A stretch of DNA of 64,000 nt from Altererythrobacter sp. TH136 (lineage in GTDB: Bacteria; Pseudomonadota; Alphaproteobacteria; Sphingomonadales; Sphingomonadaceae): assembly GCF_007065885.1 (NCBI RefSeq), contig NZ_CP041409.1, forward strand, positions 2,544,153 to 2,608,152, given 5' to 3'. A program made the position numbers and the translations under genes. Position 1 is the first letter of the stretch, and each line of letters starts with the position of its first letter. The notes below the pieces were generated by a model. That model was not told where the DNA came from. It did no database searches and was given only the letters and a program-made list of their open reading frames with translations. Below are positions 8,598 through 18,421 of this stretch, one piece after another.

Positions 8598-9368
8598 ATG
8601 GCTGATGCCGATCCCAAGAACCTGTCCGACGCGCATACCGAGATGCCGTCCCTGAAAGGACGCAAGGCGATCATCACCGGGGGCACCACCGGCATCGGCC
8701 GCGCGATCGCGGTCCTGCTGGCGAGCGAAGGTGTCGAGATTTTCACCTGCGGGCGCGACGAGCAGCACCTCAAGGACGGGCTGGAGCGGATCAACGAGGT
8801 CGGCAAGGGTGACGGCATCGCGCTCGACCTTGCGAAGCGCGAGGACCTCGATCGCTTCTTCACCGAGGCGGAAAAGCGGCTGGGCAGCTATGACATCGCG
8901 ATCATCAATGCCGCCGTCCCGGTCGATGGGCTGACCACCACCAGCGAGGAAGACGCGTGGTACGCGGTTGCCACGGACTATGCCGCTTACGTGATGAGCG
9001 CGCACAAATCGGTGTCGCACCTGAAGGATAAGGGCAACCTGGTCCTGATCGGATCGATGAGCGCGCACAGCCTGGGCGGCTCCGGCTCGGTCTACGCGGG
9101 CATGAAGAAGGGCATCCAGGGTTTTGCCGAAGCGCTGCACAAGGAGCTGGGGAGCAAGGGGATCAAGGTGGGCCTGATCGAACCCGGGCTGACCGGCGCC
9201 GACTTCCAGTACCCCGACATCCCGGCCGACAAGCAGCGCGAGATGATCAACGAGGATAAGATGCTGCGGGCCGAGGACATCGCCGTGGCGGTGCACTTCA
9301 TGCTGACGCAGCCGCGCCGCGCGGTGGTGATGCAGCTTGCCATGACCCAGCGCGTGTCCGACGAATGA
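8598..9368 (+). CDS. SDR family oxidoreductase inside the his operon
   Basis: A 256-residue SDR with TGGTTGIG (cofactor motif), IINAA in place of the usual NNAG, the Ser in GSMSAHS and YAGMK with catalytic Tyr and Lys. It starts after AAAAGGAGA and its stop overlaps the next gene by ATGA, so the pair is translationally coupled. Neither belongs to histidine synthesis. The coupling with a GH130-type enzyme suggests a joint role in carbohydrate metabolism, but that is inference. Confidence 0.88.
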   Translation: MADADPKNLSDAHTEMPSLKGRKAIITGGTTGIGRAIAVLLASEGVEIFTCGRDEQHLKDGLERINEVGKGDGIALDLAKREDLDRFFTEAEKRLGSYDIAIINAAVPVDGLTTTSEEDAWYAVATDYAAYVMSAHKSVSHLKDKGNLVLIGSMSAHSLGGSGSVYAGMKKGIQGFAEALHKELGSKGIKVGLIEPGLTGADFQYPDIPADKQREMINEDKMLRAEDIAVAVHFMLTQPRRAVVMQLAMTQRVSDE

Positions 9369-10510
9369 GCTTTGCAGTCGACCGGTTGATCCTGACGCCG
9401 GACGATATCGACCTCGCGCAATCGCCGCTCGCGGGTCAGTTGGACGCCGAGACCTATGTGCTCGGCGCGTTCAACCCGGCGTTGACCCGATTGCCGAACG
9501 GCAACCTGCTGATGATGGTCCGGGTGGCGGAAGCGCTGCGTCAGCCGGTGCGGGACGGCAACGTCCATGCCATCCGCTGGGATAGCGATGGCAGAGGCGG
9601 TCGCTTCGTGCTCGACGCGTGGCCGCTCCAGTTCGCCGACACCGCGGACCCGCGCAAGTTCGAGCTGCGGGGCTATGGCTGGAAGGTCATGGCGCTGACC
9701 TCGCTGTCGTGGCTGCTGCCGGTCGAATTGACGCCTGACGGGCTGGAGCGGGTGGCGATCCACTATGACAAGGCGATTGCGCCGGCGGGCAGCTATCAGT
9801 GCTATGGCGTGGAGGACGCGCGGATCAGCAAGGTTGGCGAACGCTACCTGATGACCACCTGCTCGGTCAGCCCGGAGCGGCACTCGACGACCCTCTACAG
9901 CTCGGGCGATGCGCTCGATTGGCGGTTCGAAGGGATCGCGCTCGATCACCAGAACAAGGACATGCTGATCTTCGAAGGCCTGATCGATGATCAGTATTGG
10001 GCGCAGACCCGGCCGCTGGGACAGCTGTTCTTCGCCTATCCACCCGGCAGCGAGTGGCACGCGGGGCCATCGATCAACCACGCCACCAGCCCGGACGCGC
10101 TCCACTGGAAGCCGCATATCGAGCCCGCGATCCGGCCCCATGCCGGCACGGCCGCGACCGCGCGGATCGGCGGCGGCACCCCGCCGGTCCTGACCGAGAT
10201 CGCGGGGCGACGCGGCTGGCTGAGCCTGTGGCATGGGGTGGAGCCCAAGGAGATCGTCGGCATTTATCGCACGTACTGGTCGCTGCTGGACCCGGATGAG
10301 CCGTGGAAGGTGCTCGCCACCAGTCACCCCCCGTTGATCGAGGCAAACCCGGACCTGACCCGGCCGATCGAGCACCAGATGTACGTGCGCGATGTGGTCT
10401 TCACCACCGGCATCGTTGACGCCGGCGACCACTTCGTCGTCGCAAGCGGCGAGGCTGATCTGGCCTGCCGGATAACGCACGTTCCCAAGAGCGCATTCGT
10501 GCCATCGTAG
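9365..10510 (+). CDS. GH130-like glycoside phosphorylase/hydrolase family protein
   Basis: A 381-residue protein with the five-bladed propeller pattern of glycoside hydrolase family 130 (mannoside phosphorylases and relatives). Supporting motifs are GAFNPALTRLPNGNLLMMVR near the start and CYGVEDARISKVGERYLMT near residue 150, equivalent to the conserved EDPR segment, plus GTPPVL and WLSLWHG in later blades. There is no signal peptide, so it is probably cytosolic. It overlaps the preceding SDR gene by 4 nt and precedes hisA. The specific glycan is unknown and some active-site positions differ from characterised phosphorylases. Confidence 0.75.
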   Translation: MSFAVDRLILTPDDIDLAQSPLAGQLDAETYVLGAFNPALTRLPNGNLLMMVRVAEALRQPVRDGNVHAIRWDSDGRGGRFVLDAWPLQFADTADPRKFELRGYGWKVMALTSLSWLLPVELTPDGLERVAIHYDKAIAPAGSYQCYGVEDARISKVGERYLMTTCSVSPERHSTTLYSSGDALDWRFEGIALDHQNKDMLIFEGLIDDQYWAQTRPLGQLFFAYPPGSEWHAGPSINHATSPDALHWKPHIEPAIRPHAGTAATARIGGGTPPVLTEIAGRRGWLSLWHGVEPKEIVGIYRTYWSLLDPDEPWKVLATSHPPLIEANPDLTRPIEHQMYVRDVVFTTGIVDAGDHFVVASGEADLACRITHVPKSAFVPS

Positions 10511-10557
10511 AATTTGCCCGCGTGACGACCGCGGGCGGCGGTGATAGCGGCGCCGCC

Positions 10558-11286
10558 ATGATCGTATTCCCCGCCATCGACCTCAAATCCGGCCAGGTGG
10601 TGCGCCTGGCCGAAGGCGACATGGATCGCGCCACCGTCTATGGCGACGATCCCGCGGCGCAGGCGGCGCTGTTTGCCGATGCGGGGGCTGAACACCTCCA
10701 TGTGGTCGATCTTGACGGGTCGTTCGCGGGCCAGGCCGAGAACCGCGCCGCGGTTGAGGCCATCGTGGCCAAATTTCCCGGATATGTGCAGCTTGGCGGC
10801 GGCATCCGCACCCGCGCGGCGGTCGAAGGCTGGTTTGACCTGGGCGTGGCGCGCGTCGTCATGGGTACCGCGGCGCTGAAAGACCCGCAGTTCGTGCGCG
10901 ATATGGCCGGCGCGTTCCCCGGCGGCGTCGTGGTCGCGGTCGACGCGCGTGACGGGATGGTCGCGACCGAGGGCTGGGCGGAGGTGTCGGACGTTCCCGC
11001 AGCCGATCTCGCGCGCCGGTTCGAGGACGCGGGAGTGGCCGCGCTGTTGTTTACCGATATCGGCCGCGATGGCTTGCTGAAAGGCGTCAACATCGACGCG
11101 ACGGTTGAACTTGCCCGGCGGGTGGATATTCCGGTGATCGCCAGTGGCGGGGTCAAGGGGATCGACGACATCCACTTGCTGTCCCTCTACGCCAGCGACG
11201 GGATCGAAGGCGTGATCACCGGGCGGGCGTTGTACGACGGGCGGCTCGACCTTGCGACCGCGATCGCGATGGCGAACCGCGCGTGA
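10558..11286 (+). CDS. hisA: ProFAR isomerase (HisA)
   Basis: Isomerises the aminoaldose ProFAR to PRFAR. The 242-residue TIM-barrel has [17 protein letters not shown] with the catalytic Asp, [28 protein letters not shown] and the phosphate site IASGGV, all typical for HisA. The ATG at 10558 is chosen over an earlier in-frame codon. The last codons overlap the hisF start. Confidence 0.96.
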   Translation: MIVFPAIDLKSGQVVRLAEGDMDRATVYGDDPAAQAALFADAGAEHLHVVDLDGSFAGQAENRAAVEAIVAKFPGYVQLGGGIRTRAAVEGWFDLGVARVVMGTAALKDPQFVRDMAGAFPGGVVVAVDARDGMVATEGWAEVSDVPAADLARRFEDAGVAALLFTDIGRDGLLKGVNIDATVELARRVDIPVIASGGVKGIDDIHLLSLYASDGIEGVITGRALYDGRLDLATAIAMANRA

Positions 11287-12041
11287 CCGTTCGCATCCGC
11301 GTCATCCCGTGCCTGGATGTGGCTGACGGGCGGGTGGTGAAAGGCGTCAACTTCGTCGATCTGCAGGACGCCGGCGATCCGGTGGAGCAGGCCAGGGCCT
11401 ATGACGCAGCGGGGGCCGACGAGCTGTGCTTCCTCGACATTTCCGCCAGCAACGAAGGGCGGGGCACGCTGCTCGATGTCGTTCGCCGGACTGCCGAGGT
11501 GTGCTTCATGCCGCTTACGGTGGGCGGCGGCGTGCGGTCGGTGGACGACGCCCGGGCGCTGCTATTGGCCGGGGCCGACAAGGTGGCGGTGAATTCGGCC
11601 GCCGTCGCGCGCCCTGAGGTGGTGGGCGATGTCGCCGCGCGCTTCGGCAGCCAGTGTGTCGTCGCCTCGATCGACGCGCGGCGAAGCGGCGAGCGGTGGG
11701 AGATCTTCACCCACGGCGGGCGCCGCGCGACCGGCATCGATGCGGTGGACCACGCGATCAATCTGGCGCGTCTGGGGGCGGGCGAGTTGCTGGTGACCTC
11801 GATGGATGGAGACGGGACGCAAGCGGGCTACGACCTGGCCCTGACCCGGGCGATCGCCGATGCGGTGCCGGTCCCGGTCGTCGCCAGCGGCGGGGTGGGC
11901 TCGTTGCAGCATCTGGTCGACGGGGTGGTGGAGGGGCACGCCAGCGCCGTGCTCGCGGCCTCGATCTTCCACTTCGGCAAGCACACGATCGGCGAGGCAC
12001 ACGCCGCCTTGCGCGCTGCCGGATTGCCTGCGCGCGCCTGA
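11283..12041 (+). CDS. hisF: Imidazole glycerol phosphate synthase, cyclase subunit
   Basis: Uses ammonia from HisH to convert PRFAR to imidazole-glycerol phosphate and AICAR. The 252-residue TIM-barrel has [18 protein letters not shown] with the catalytic Asp11, [23 protein letters not shown] and VASGGVG. It starts with GTG overlapping the hisA stop (GTGA), so it is translationally coupled. Confidence 0.96.
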   Translation: MTVRIRVIPCLDVADGRVVKGVNFVDLQDAGDPVEQARAYDAAGADELCFLDISASNEGRGTLLDVVRRTAEVCFMPLTVGGGVRSVDDARALLLAGADKVAVNSAAVARPEVVGDVAARFGSQCVVASIDARRSGERWEIFTHGGRRATGIDAVDHAINLARLGAGELLVTSMDGDGTQAGYDLALTRAIADAVPVPVVASGGVGSLQHLVDGVVEGHASAVLAASIFHFGKHTIGEAHAALRAAGLPARA

Positions 12042-12113
12042 CCCGTCCCGTGGCGGGACGCCGTCCACAACACCATTGGCAAGCCACCGCGATGCGAGCC
12101 TTGGTCCTCAGCC

Positions 12114-12269
12114 ATGCGGATCGCCATTTCTCTCGTAGTTCTCTTCATCGCGTCGCCGGCCATGGCGGCGGGAACGGCGGTGCCCGAACCTTCGGGCCTG
12201 GCACTGTTCGGACTGGGGGTGCTCGGCGTGATCGTTGGTCGCCGCGGCGCGCGCCGGCGGCGCGACTGA
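12114..12269 (+). CDS. Minimal PEP-CTERM sorting-signal protein
   Basis: A 51-residue open frame missed by length cut-offs. It encodes a signal peptide (MRIAISLVVLFIASPAMAA), then almost immediately VPEPSGLALFGLGVLGVIV and a basic tail RRGARRRRD. That is the three-part PEP-CTERM signal recognised by exosortase: PEP motif, transmembrane helix and Arg cluster. Only two to three residues would lie between the signal-peptidase site and the PEP motif, so there is almost no mature domain. It lies between hisF and hisE, on the same strand, with a weak ribosome site. It may be a real tiny protein or a decayed remnant of a larger one. Confidence 0.6.
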   Translation: MRIAISLVVLFIASPAMAAGTAVPEPSGLALFGLGVLGVIVGRRGARRRRD

Positions 12270-12309
12270 CGGCTTGACCTGACCGGTCGCCTCCCGCCAT
12301 GCACGGCGG

Positions 12310-12627
12310 GTGGATACCCTGACCCGCCTCGAAAGCACCATCGCCCAGCGCCTCGGCTCGGGCGAGCCCGGTTCCAGTTATGTTGCGCAGCTTCACGCGC
12401 GCGGCTTGCCCGTGATTGCGCGCAAGCTGGGAGAGGAAGCGGTCGAAGCGGTGATCGCCGCGCTGGCGGGCGATCGGGCCGAGCTCGTCGGCGAAGCGGC
12501 GGACGTCTTGTTCCACCTGCTGATCCTGCTCGGCGAGAAGGGCGTGCCGCTGGCCGACGTGCTGGCCGAGCTGGACCGGCGGGAGGGGACTTCCGGCCTC
12601 GATGAAAAAGCCGCCAGGAGTGCCTGA
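12310..12627 (+). CDS. hisE: Phosphoribosyl-ATP diphosphatase
   Basis: Hydrolyses PR-ATP to PR-AMP, step two of histidine synthesis. The 105-residue all-helical product has the MazG-like metal-binding pattern KLGEEAVEAVIAA and ELVGEAADVLFHLLILL. The start is GTG 12310; no in-frame ATG gives a family-like N-terminus. Its stop overlaps the HIT gene start by one base (TGATG). Confidence 0.93.
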   Translation: MDTLTRLESTIAQRLGSGEPGSSYVAQLHARGLPVIARKLGEEAVEAVIAALAGDRAELVGEAADVLFHLLILLGEKGVPLADVLAELDRREGTSGLDEKAARSA

Positions 12628-13001
12628 TGCCGATTGATCCCACCGCGCCGTACGACGACCAGAATATCTTCGCCAGGCTGCTGCGCGGCGAGATCCCGTC
12701 CACCCGCGTGTACGAAGATGAATGGGCGGTCGCATTCCACGACATCGCGCCGCAATCGCCGGTGCATATCCTGGTGATCCCCCGCGGCGCTTACGTCAGC
12801 TGGGACGATTTCTCCGCCCGCGCGTCCGATGGCGAGATTGCGGGCTTTGCCCGGGCCATCGGGCAAGTGGCGCGCGACGCGGGACTGGTCGAGAACGGTT
12901 ACCGCGTGCTGTACAATATCGGCCGTGACGGGGGGCAGGAAGTCGCTCACCTGCATGCGCATATCTTCGGCGGACGCCCGCTGGGGCGGATGATCGGCTG
13001 A
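12627..13001 (+). CDS. HIT family nucleotide-binding protein
   Basis: A 124-residue histidine-triad protein (HINT branch), expected to hydrolyse AMP-linked substrates such as adenosine phosphoramidates. It has NIFARLLRGEIPSTRVYED at the N-terminus and the histidine triad HLHAHIFGG near the C-terminus. It overlaps hisE by one base; a HIT gene after hisE is common in alphaproteobacteria. Confidence 0.93.
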   Translation: MPIDPTAPYDDQNIFARLLRGEIPSTRVYEDEWAVAFHDIAPQSPVHILVIPRGAYVSWDDFSARASDGEIAGFARAIGQVARDAGLVENGYRVLYNIGRDGGQEVAHLHAHIFGGRPLGRMIG

Positions 13002-13063
13002 ACGCCACGCGCTGACCTTCGTTAGTTGCCAGCGGAGTCGCGCTGCGGCTAAGGCCGCTGCCA

Positions 13064-13512
13064 ATGACGGTTAACCTATCGCTACCCGGTGGTCTGATCG
13101 ACGGCCCGCGTCACCTGTATGCAGTGCGCGCGTATTACGAGGACACCGATCTTTCGGGGATCGTGTACCACGCCAACTACCTTCGCTGGTTCGAACGCGC
13201 GCGGAGCGACCTGCTGCGGCTGCTCAAGATCGACCAGCGCAGCGCGGTCGAAGCGGGTGAGGGCGCCTATGCCGTGGCAGACCTTGCCATCCGGTATGTG
13301 CGGCCGGCCAGGCTGGATGACACCGTCATCATCGAGACTCGTTGCCTCGATCTCGGCGCGGCCAGCGTCCGCATTCAACAACGCGCCACCCGGGATGGTG
13401 AGCTGATCGCCGAGCAATCCGTCCGCGTCGGCTTCATCGATCCCGCCGGGCGGCCCCGGCGCCAGCGGGCCGAATGGCGCGCCGCCTTTGCACAATTTGC
13501 AGAAAGACCTGA

Positions 13513-13516
<4 letters not shown>
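13064..13516 (+). CDS. ybgC: YbgC/FadM-type acyl-CoA thioesterase of the Tol-Pal operon
   Basis: A 150-residue hot-dog fold thioesterase. The YbgC catalytic signature YEDTDLSGIVYHANYLRWFE is complete, including the Asp. It is the first gene of the tol run and overlaps tolQ by 4 nt (ATGA). Confidence 0.92.
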
Positions 13517-14219
<703 letters not shown>

Positions 14220-14220
<1 letters not shown>

Positions 14221-14657
14221 TGGCGATGGGTTTGCACGCGAAGAAACGCGGGCGGCGTGGCCGTGCGCCGATGGCGGAGATCAACGTCACTCCGCTGGTC
14301 GATGTGATGCTGGTGCTGCTGATCATCTTCATGGTGACCGCGCCGCTGCTGACCGCGGGCGTGCCGATCGAACTGCCTGACAGCCGGGCCAACCCGATCG
14401 ACCAGAATCCTGAGCAGGTGACCGTGTCGATCGACCGCGACGGGTACATCTTCATCGACAAGGAGCGCGTGGCGGTCGGCGGCTTTCCCGATGCGCTGGC
14501 GCAGTTGAATGCAAGCGGCGGCGAACCGCCGGTGGTGACGCTGCGTGCGGATAAGGAACTGGATTACGGCCGTGTCATGGCGGTGATGGGGGAGTTGAAC
14601 CGGGGCGGGTTCAATTCAATCTCGCTGGTCACCAACAGTTCAGTGTCGGCCCCATAG
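14220..14657 (+). CDS. tolR: Tol-Pal system protein TolR
   Basis: A 145-residue single-pass inner-membrane protein. The conserved start is MAEINVTPLVDVMLVLLIIF, with the proton-carrying Asp in the helix, followed by a periplasmic ExbD/TolR domain. It lies in the usual order after tolQ. Confidence 0.95.
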
Positions 14658-14670
14658 CGCGGCGATACCG

Positions 14671-15585
14671 ATGATTTTCGCCAATCTTCGCCGCGAGGAG
14701 CGCCTGGGACTGGGAATCGCCCTGGCGCTGCATCTTGCCCTTGGAGCGGCGCTGCTGGTGCAGCCGGCGAAGCGCACGTTGATTCCGCCGACCGAGAAGA
14801 TGACGGTCAACCTCGCGACCGACGTGGGCCTGGAGGCCACCGCGCCCGAGCCCGTGCCGGAAAGCGCCGCCGCTGTCGCGCCGATGCTTGCTCCTGAGCC
14901 TGCGCCGCCGGCAGAGGCGGTGCCGCAACCGGCGACCGCAACCCCGATCGAGCGGCCTCAACCGGTCGCCGCCCCGGCTCCTGCGCCGAGGCCCGTTCCG
15001 CGGGCCGCTGCGGTGCCGCAGCCAAAGCCGGTTCCGCGTGCGACCACCGCGCCCCGAGCGAAGCCGGTCGCGCGTTCCACCTCCGCGCCGCAAGCACGGC
15101 CCGCCGCACCGTCCAGCGAGCCGCGTCGGCGGCCCGATGCGCCTGCCAGCCAGTCCCGTTCCACTCCCAAGCCGGCGGGCGGCAGCCGGATTGGCGCGGA
15201 CTTTCTGCCGGGCGCCGGCACCAGCACCGCCACCCGCGAAACGCGCGTTCCGGCAAGCCAGATCGGCGCCAGCGCCAAGGCGTCATTGGTCCAGTCGATC
15301 GCGCGGGAGATCAAGCCCAGGTGGCAGCCGCCAGACGGGCCTGACGTGGACCAGATCACCACGTACCTGCGCTTCCGGCTCAACACCGATGGCAGCCTGC
15401 AGGGACGCCCGGAACTGGTCCGGCAGACCGGAATCAACGATACCAATCGCGCACAGGCCGGACGCCATGCCGAACAAGCGATCCGTGCCGTGCAACTGGC
15501 GGCGCCGTTCGACCTGCCGGACGAATACTACGACGCGTGGAAGCTCGTCGGACCCTTTGGATTTGACTGGAAACTGGCCCAATGA
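14671..15585 (+). CDS. tolA: TolA-like energy transducer
   Basis: A 304-residue protein with one transmembrane segment near residues 16-34 (LGIALALHLALGAALLV), a long Pro/Ala/Arg-rich extended region (about residues 50-190) and a C-terminal TonB/TolA-like domain starting near residue 200 (SLVQSIAREIKPRWQPPDGP). It spans the periplasm and links TolQR to Pal/TolB. Its stop overlaps the tolB ATG (ATGA). Confidence 0.9.
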   Translation: MIFANLRREERLGLGIALALHLALGAALLVQPAKRTLIPPTEKMTVNLATDVGLEATAPEPVPESAAAVAPMLAPEPAPPAEAVPQPATATPIERPQPVAAPAPAPRPVPRAAAVPQPKPVPRATTAPRAKPVARSTSAPQARPAAPSSEPRRRPDAPASQSRSTPKPAGGSRIGADFLPGAGTSTATRETRVPASQIGASAKASLVQSIAREIKPRWQPPDGPDVDQITTYLRFRLNTDGSLQGRPELVRQTGINDTNRAQAGRHAEQAIRAVQLAAPFDLPDEYYDAWKLVGPFGFDWKLAQ

Positions 15586-16958
15586 TCAAAACCCTCGCCA
15601 CCCTTCTGCTGCTGACCACCGCGCTGCCGCTGGCTGCGCAGGATCTGGGGCAGAAACCGCCTGCCGACACCCCCGTCGAGACGACCGAGGAGGAGGGGCT
15701 GTCAGGCTCGGTGAGTTTCGAGGGTAATCTGGAAGACCTCGGCATCGCGATCCCCGCTTTCGCCACCGACCGCCAGGCTCCGACCCCCGCGAACGCGGGG
15801 GGCACCGTGGCGCTGGGCCGCGAACTGGCGCAGGTCGTGTTCAACGATTTGAGGAACAACGGACTGTTCAAGCCGGTCGGTCCGGGCTCCCTGCCGCAGC
15901 CGACTTATGGCGAGATCACCGCGCCCGCCTGGGCCACGTGGTCCGGCCGCAGTGCCGAAATGCTGGTGGAGGGATACGTCCGCGCGGGCGCCGACGGACG
16001 CCTGACCGTGGGCTGCTATCTCTACGATGTGCAGTTGCAGAAGGAACTGGCGCGCGCGGGCTGGGTGGTCCAGCCGGTCGACTGGCGGCGCGCGGCGCAC
16101 AAGTGCGCGGACCTCGTCTATTCGCGCCTGTCGGGTGAGAGCCCGTTCTTCGACAGCCGCATCGCCTATATCGCCGAGACCGGTCCCAAGGATAACCGGG
16201 TGAAGCGCCTGGCGATCATGGATTCGGACGGGGCGAACCACCGCTTCATCACCAACGGCCGGGCGACCGCGCTGACCCCGCGCTACTCGCCCGATTACCG
16301 CAAGCTGATGTACCTCAGCTACGTCGACAAGAACCCGCGCATTTATGTCTATGACATCGGCACCGGGCGGCAGACGCTGGTGACGCAGTCCACCAACCCC
16401 ACTTTCGCCCCGCGCTGGTCGCCGGACGGGCAGTGGGTGCTGTATTCGATGGCCGTGGCGGGGAACACCGACATCTACCGCGTGCCGGCATCAGGCGGAC
16501 AAAGCATCCGGCTGACCACCACGCCGGGGATCGACATCGGCGGCTCCTATTCACCCGACGGCCGCCAGATCGTGTTCGAAAGCGACCGGTCGGGCACTCA
16601 GCAATGTTATGTCATGAACGCGGACGGGTCCAACCAGCGGCGGATCAGCTTTGGCGGCGGACGGTGCGCGACCCCGGAATGGAGCCCGCGCGGTGACCAG
16701 ATCGCATTCACCAATGCCAGCAACTTCCGCATTTCCGTTATGAACCCGTCCGGCGGCGGCGTGCGCACGCTGACTAGTGGGTGGCAGGACGAGGCGCCGA
16801 CGTGGTCCCCCAATGGCCGCGTGATCCAGTTCTTCCGCACCGAGCGGGGGAGCGGCAAGGCCGCGCTGTACCAGGTCGATCTGACCGGCCGCAACGAACG
16901 CCGGCTGCCCACTCCGGTGGACGCGTCGGACCCGGCATGGGGACCAATCCTGCCGTAA
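15582..16958 (+). CDS. tolB: Tol-Pal system beta-propeller protein TolB
   Basis: A 458-residue periplasmic protein with a signal peptide (MIKTLATLLLLTTALPLAAQ), an N-terminal alpha/beta domain and a six-bladed PD40-type propeller; blade motifs such as RWSPDGQWVLYSM, YSPDGRQIVFESDRSG and EWSPRGDQIAF are visible. It binds Pal and TolA. Confidence 0.96.
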   Translation: MIKTLATLLLLTTALPLAAQDLGQKPPADTPVETTEEEGLSGSVSFEGNLEDLGIAIPAFATDRQAPTPANAGGTVALGRELAQVVFNDLRNNGLFKPVGPGSLPQPTYGEITAPAWATWSGRSAEMLVEGYVRAGADGRLTVGCYLYDVQLQKELARAGWVVQPVDWRRAAHKCADLVYSRLSGESPFFDSRIAYIAETGPKDNRVKRLAIMDSDGANHRFITNGRATALTPRYSPDYRKLMYLSYVDKNPRIYVYDIGTGRQTLVTQSTNPTFAPRWSPDGQWVLYSMAVAGNTDIYRVPASGGQSIRLTTTPGIDIGGSYSPDGRQIVFESDRSGTQQCYVMNADGSNQRRISFGGGRCATPEWSPRGDQIAFTNASNFRISVMNPSGGGVRTLTSGWQDEAPTWSPNGRVIQFFRTERGSGKAALYQVDLTGRNERRLPTPVDASDPAWGPILP

Positions 16959-17019
16959 GAGCATTCCCATCAGGGGAGCACGGGTCGCACCGACCGACGA
17001 TTTCAATCAGGAGAACACC

Positions 17020-17538
17020 ATGAACCGTCGCATCGTCATCACCGCGCTATTGGCCGGCACCGCCGTGCTGGGCGCGTGCAAGAAGGAGCCCCCCGCTTCT
17101 CTTCCGCCGGACCCCGTGCCGACCTCCACCAGTTCAGGATCATTGGGCGGCGATAGCGGCGGTGCGGCGGTGCTCGGCACTCAAGGGCACTTCGTGAACG
17201 CGGTAAACGGCCAGAACGTGATCTATTTCGACACCGACCAATACAACGTGGACAGCGCCGACGCTGCCGCGCTGCAGACCCAGGCGGCGTATCTGAACCA
17301 GTATCCGCAACTGGCCATCACGGTGGAAGGGCATGCCGATGAGCGCGGCACGCGCGAGTACAATCTTGCGCTCGGTGAGCGGAGAGCGAACGCGGCGAAG
17401 AACTACCTGGTCAGCCTCGGCGTCGCGGCCAGCCGCATCAACACCGTCAGCTATGGCAAGGAACGCCCCGTCGCGCTCGGTTCGGACGATGCCTCGTGGG
17501 CTCAGAACCGCCGCGCCGTATCGGTGGTGGTGAACTAA
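17020..17538 (+). CDS. pal: Peptidoglycan-associated lipoprotein Pal
   Basis: A 172-residue outer-membrane lipoprotein. It has a signal peptide with lipobox LGAC (Cys22), a Ser/Pro-rich linker and an OmpA-like peptidoglycan-binding domain (VIYFDTDQYNVD, VEGHADERGTREYNLALGER). A CAGGAGA ribosome site precedes the ATG. It ends the tol operon; its stop overlaps the end of a convergent small ORF. Confidence 0.96.
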   Translation: MNRRIVITALLAGTAVLGACKKEPPASLPPDPVPTSTSSGSLGGDSGGAAVLGTQGHFVNAVNGQNVIYFDTDQYNVDSADAAALQTQAAYLNQYPQLAITVEGHADERGTREYNLALGERRANAAKNYLVSLGVAASRINTVSYGKERPVALGSDDASWAQNRRAVSVVVN

Positions 17539-17699
17539 CGCAGGAAGATGGACGGCGCGGGCAGCCCACCCAACGAGGGCAGTGCGCCCGCGCCGTTCCC
17601 GCCCCCGCCGTGCAGCGCGGGTGATCCCAAGGCGAGCGAAGCCATCGCGAGCGTCGAGGCGACCGCGGCGATCATCAGTTGAGAGCTCATCTTGCGCAT
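17535..17699 (-). CDS. Putative small secreted protein
   Basis: A 54-residue open frame on the opposite strand to pal, overlapping the pal stop codon by a few bases. The product has a signal-peptide-like start (SSQLMIAAVASTLAMASLAL) and a Gly/Ala/Pro-rich remainder with a GGGGNGAG run. No family is recognised and the ribosome site is weak, so it may not be expressed. ATG at codon 4 is an alternative start. The 110 bases upstream, to 17811, hold nothing else I can identify. Confidence 0.4.
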   Translation of the reverse strand: MRKMSSQLMIAAVASTLAMASLALGSPALHGGGGNGAGALPSLGGLPAPSIFLR

Positions 17700-17811
17700 G
17701 ACAGGTTTCAATTAGGGACTTTGATGTTGCATTGCAACAAAATCCCTTCGTTCGCTTTCAATTGCCGGTGGCACCGCCTAGGTCGGCCACGATGACAATC
17801 GGAAATCCCAC

Positions 17812-18345
17812 ATGACCGGCGCGCGGCGCTCAAGCGACTGGGGCTTCCCCCGCTGGCGGGGTTATGGCGGTAGCCGTGAAACAACGACGGTGCGGCTGTG
17901 CGATCGTCACGGGTGCGAGGATCCGGGCAACTGTCCCGCGCCCAAAAGCCCCAACACCCCCGAAAGATGGTATTTCTGCCAGCGGCATGCGGCCGAATAC
18001 AACAGCAAGTGGGACTATTTCGAAGGCCTCAGCAAGGAAGAGGCGGCCGAGCGGGCGCGCACCGAGAAGCGCGATAACGACGGATACGCAGAATCCGCGC
18101 ACTATGGATGGTCGGGCAGCGGCGACGGCAGCCGCAGCGCTGACGAGATGCGGGCCCTCGAAATCATCGGGGTCGAAGCTGACGCGGACTTCGCAGCGAT
18201 CAAGAAAGCCTGGCGCGAAAAAGCCAAACAGGTGCACCCGGATCTTAAACCCGGCGATGCCGCGGCTGCGGCCGAATTCCAGAAGCTGCAACTGGCCTAC
18301 GACATCCTTCGTCAGGCTGAGGAAAGGCGCGTATGGAAGGGCTGA
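17812..18345 (+). CDS. J-domain protein (DnaJ-like) with N-terminal Cys/His cluster
   Basis: A 177-residue protein with a C-terminal J domain (about residues 118-175) including the HPD tripeptide in QVHPDLKPGD, which stimulates DnaK ATPase. The N-terminal half has Cys/His residues (LCDRHGCEDPGNC and YFCQRHAAEY) that could bind zinc but match no named domain that I recognise. No G/F-rich region or type I zinc finger is present, so it is a specialised class III co-chaperone. Confidence 0.88.
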   Translation: MTGARRSSDWGFPRWRGYGGSRETTTVRLCDRHGCEDPGNCPAPKSPNTPERWYFCQRHAAEYNSKWDYFEGLSKEEAAERARTEKRDNDGYAESAHYGWSGSGDGSRSADEMRALEIIGVEADADFAAIKKAWREKAKQVHPDLKPGDAAAAAEFQKLQLAYDILRQAEERRVWKG

Positions 18346-18353
18346 CGGCGATT

Positions 18354-18415
18354 GGCTCCCGCCGCCTTCCCGGACACGGTGCGGACGCCGCACGTTTCCG
18401 GAAAGGCGGGGAGCC
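18354..18415. terminator. Imperfect bidirectional terminator hairpin
   Basis: GGCTCCCGCCGCCTT at 18354-18368 pairs imperfectly with AAGGCGGGGAGCC at 18403-18415, with an inner GTGCGG/CCGCAC stem. It sits between the convergent J-domain and PLP-enzyme genes. No T-run is present. Confidence 0.5.
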
Positions 18416-18421
18416 GCCCGC

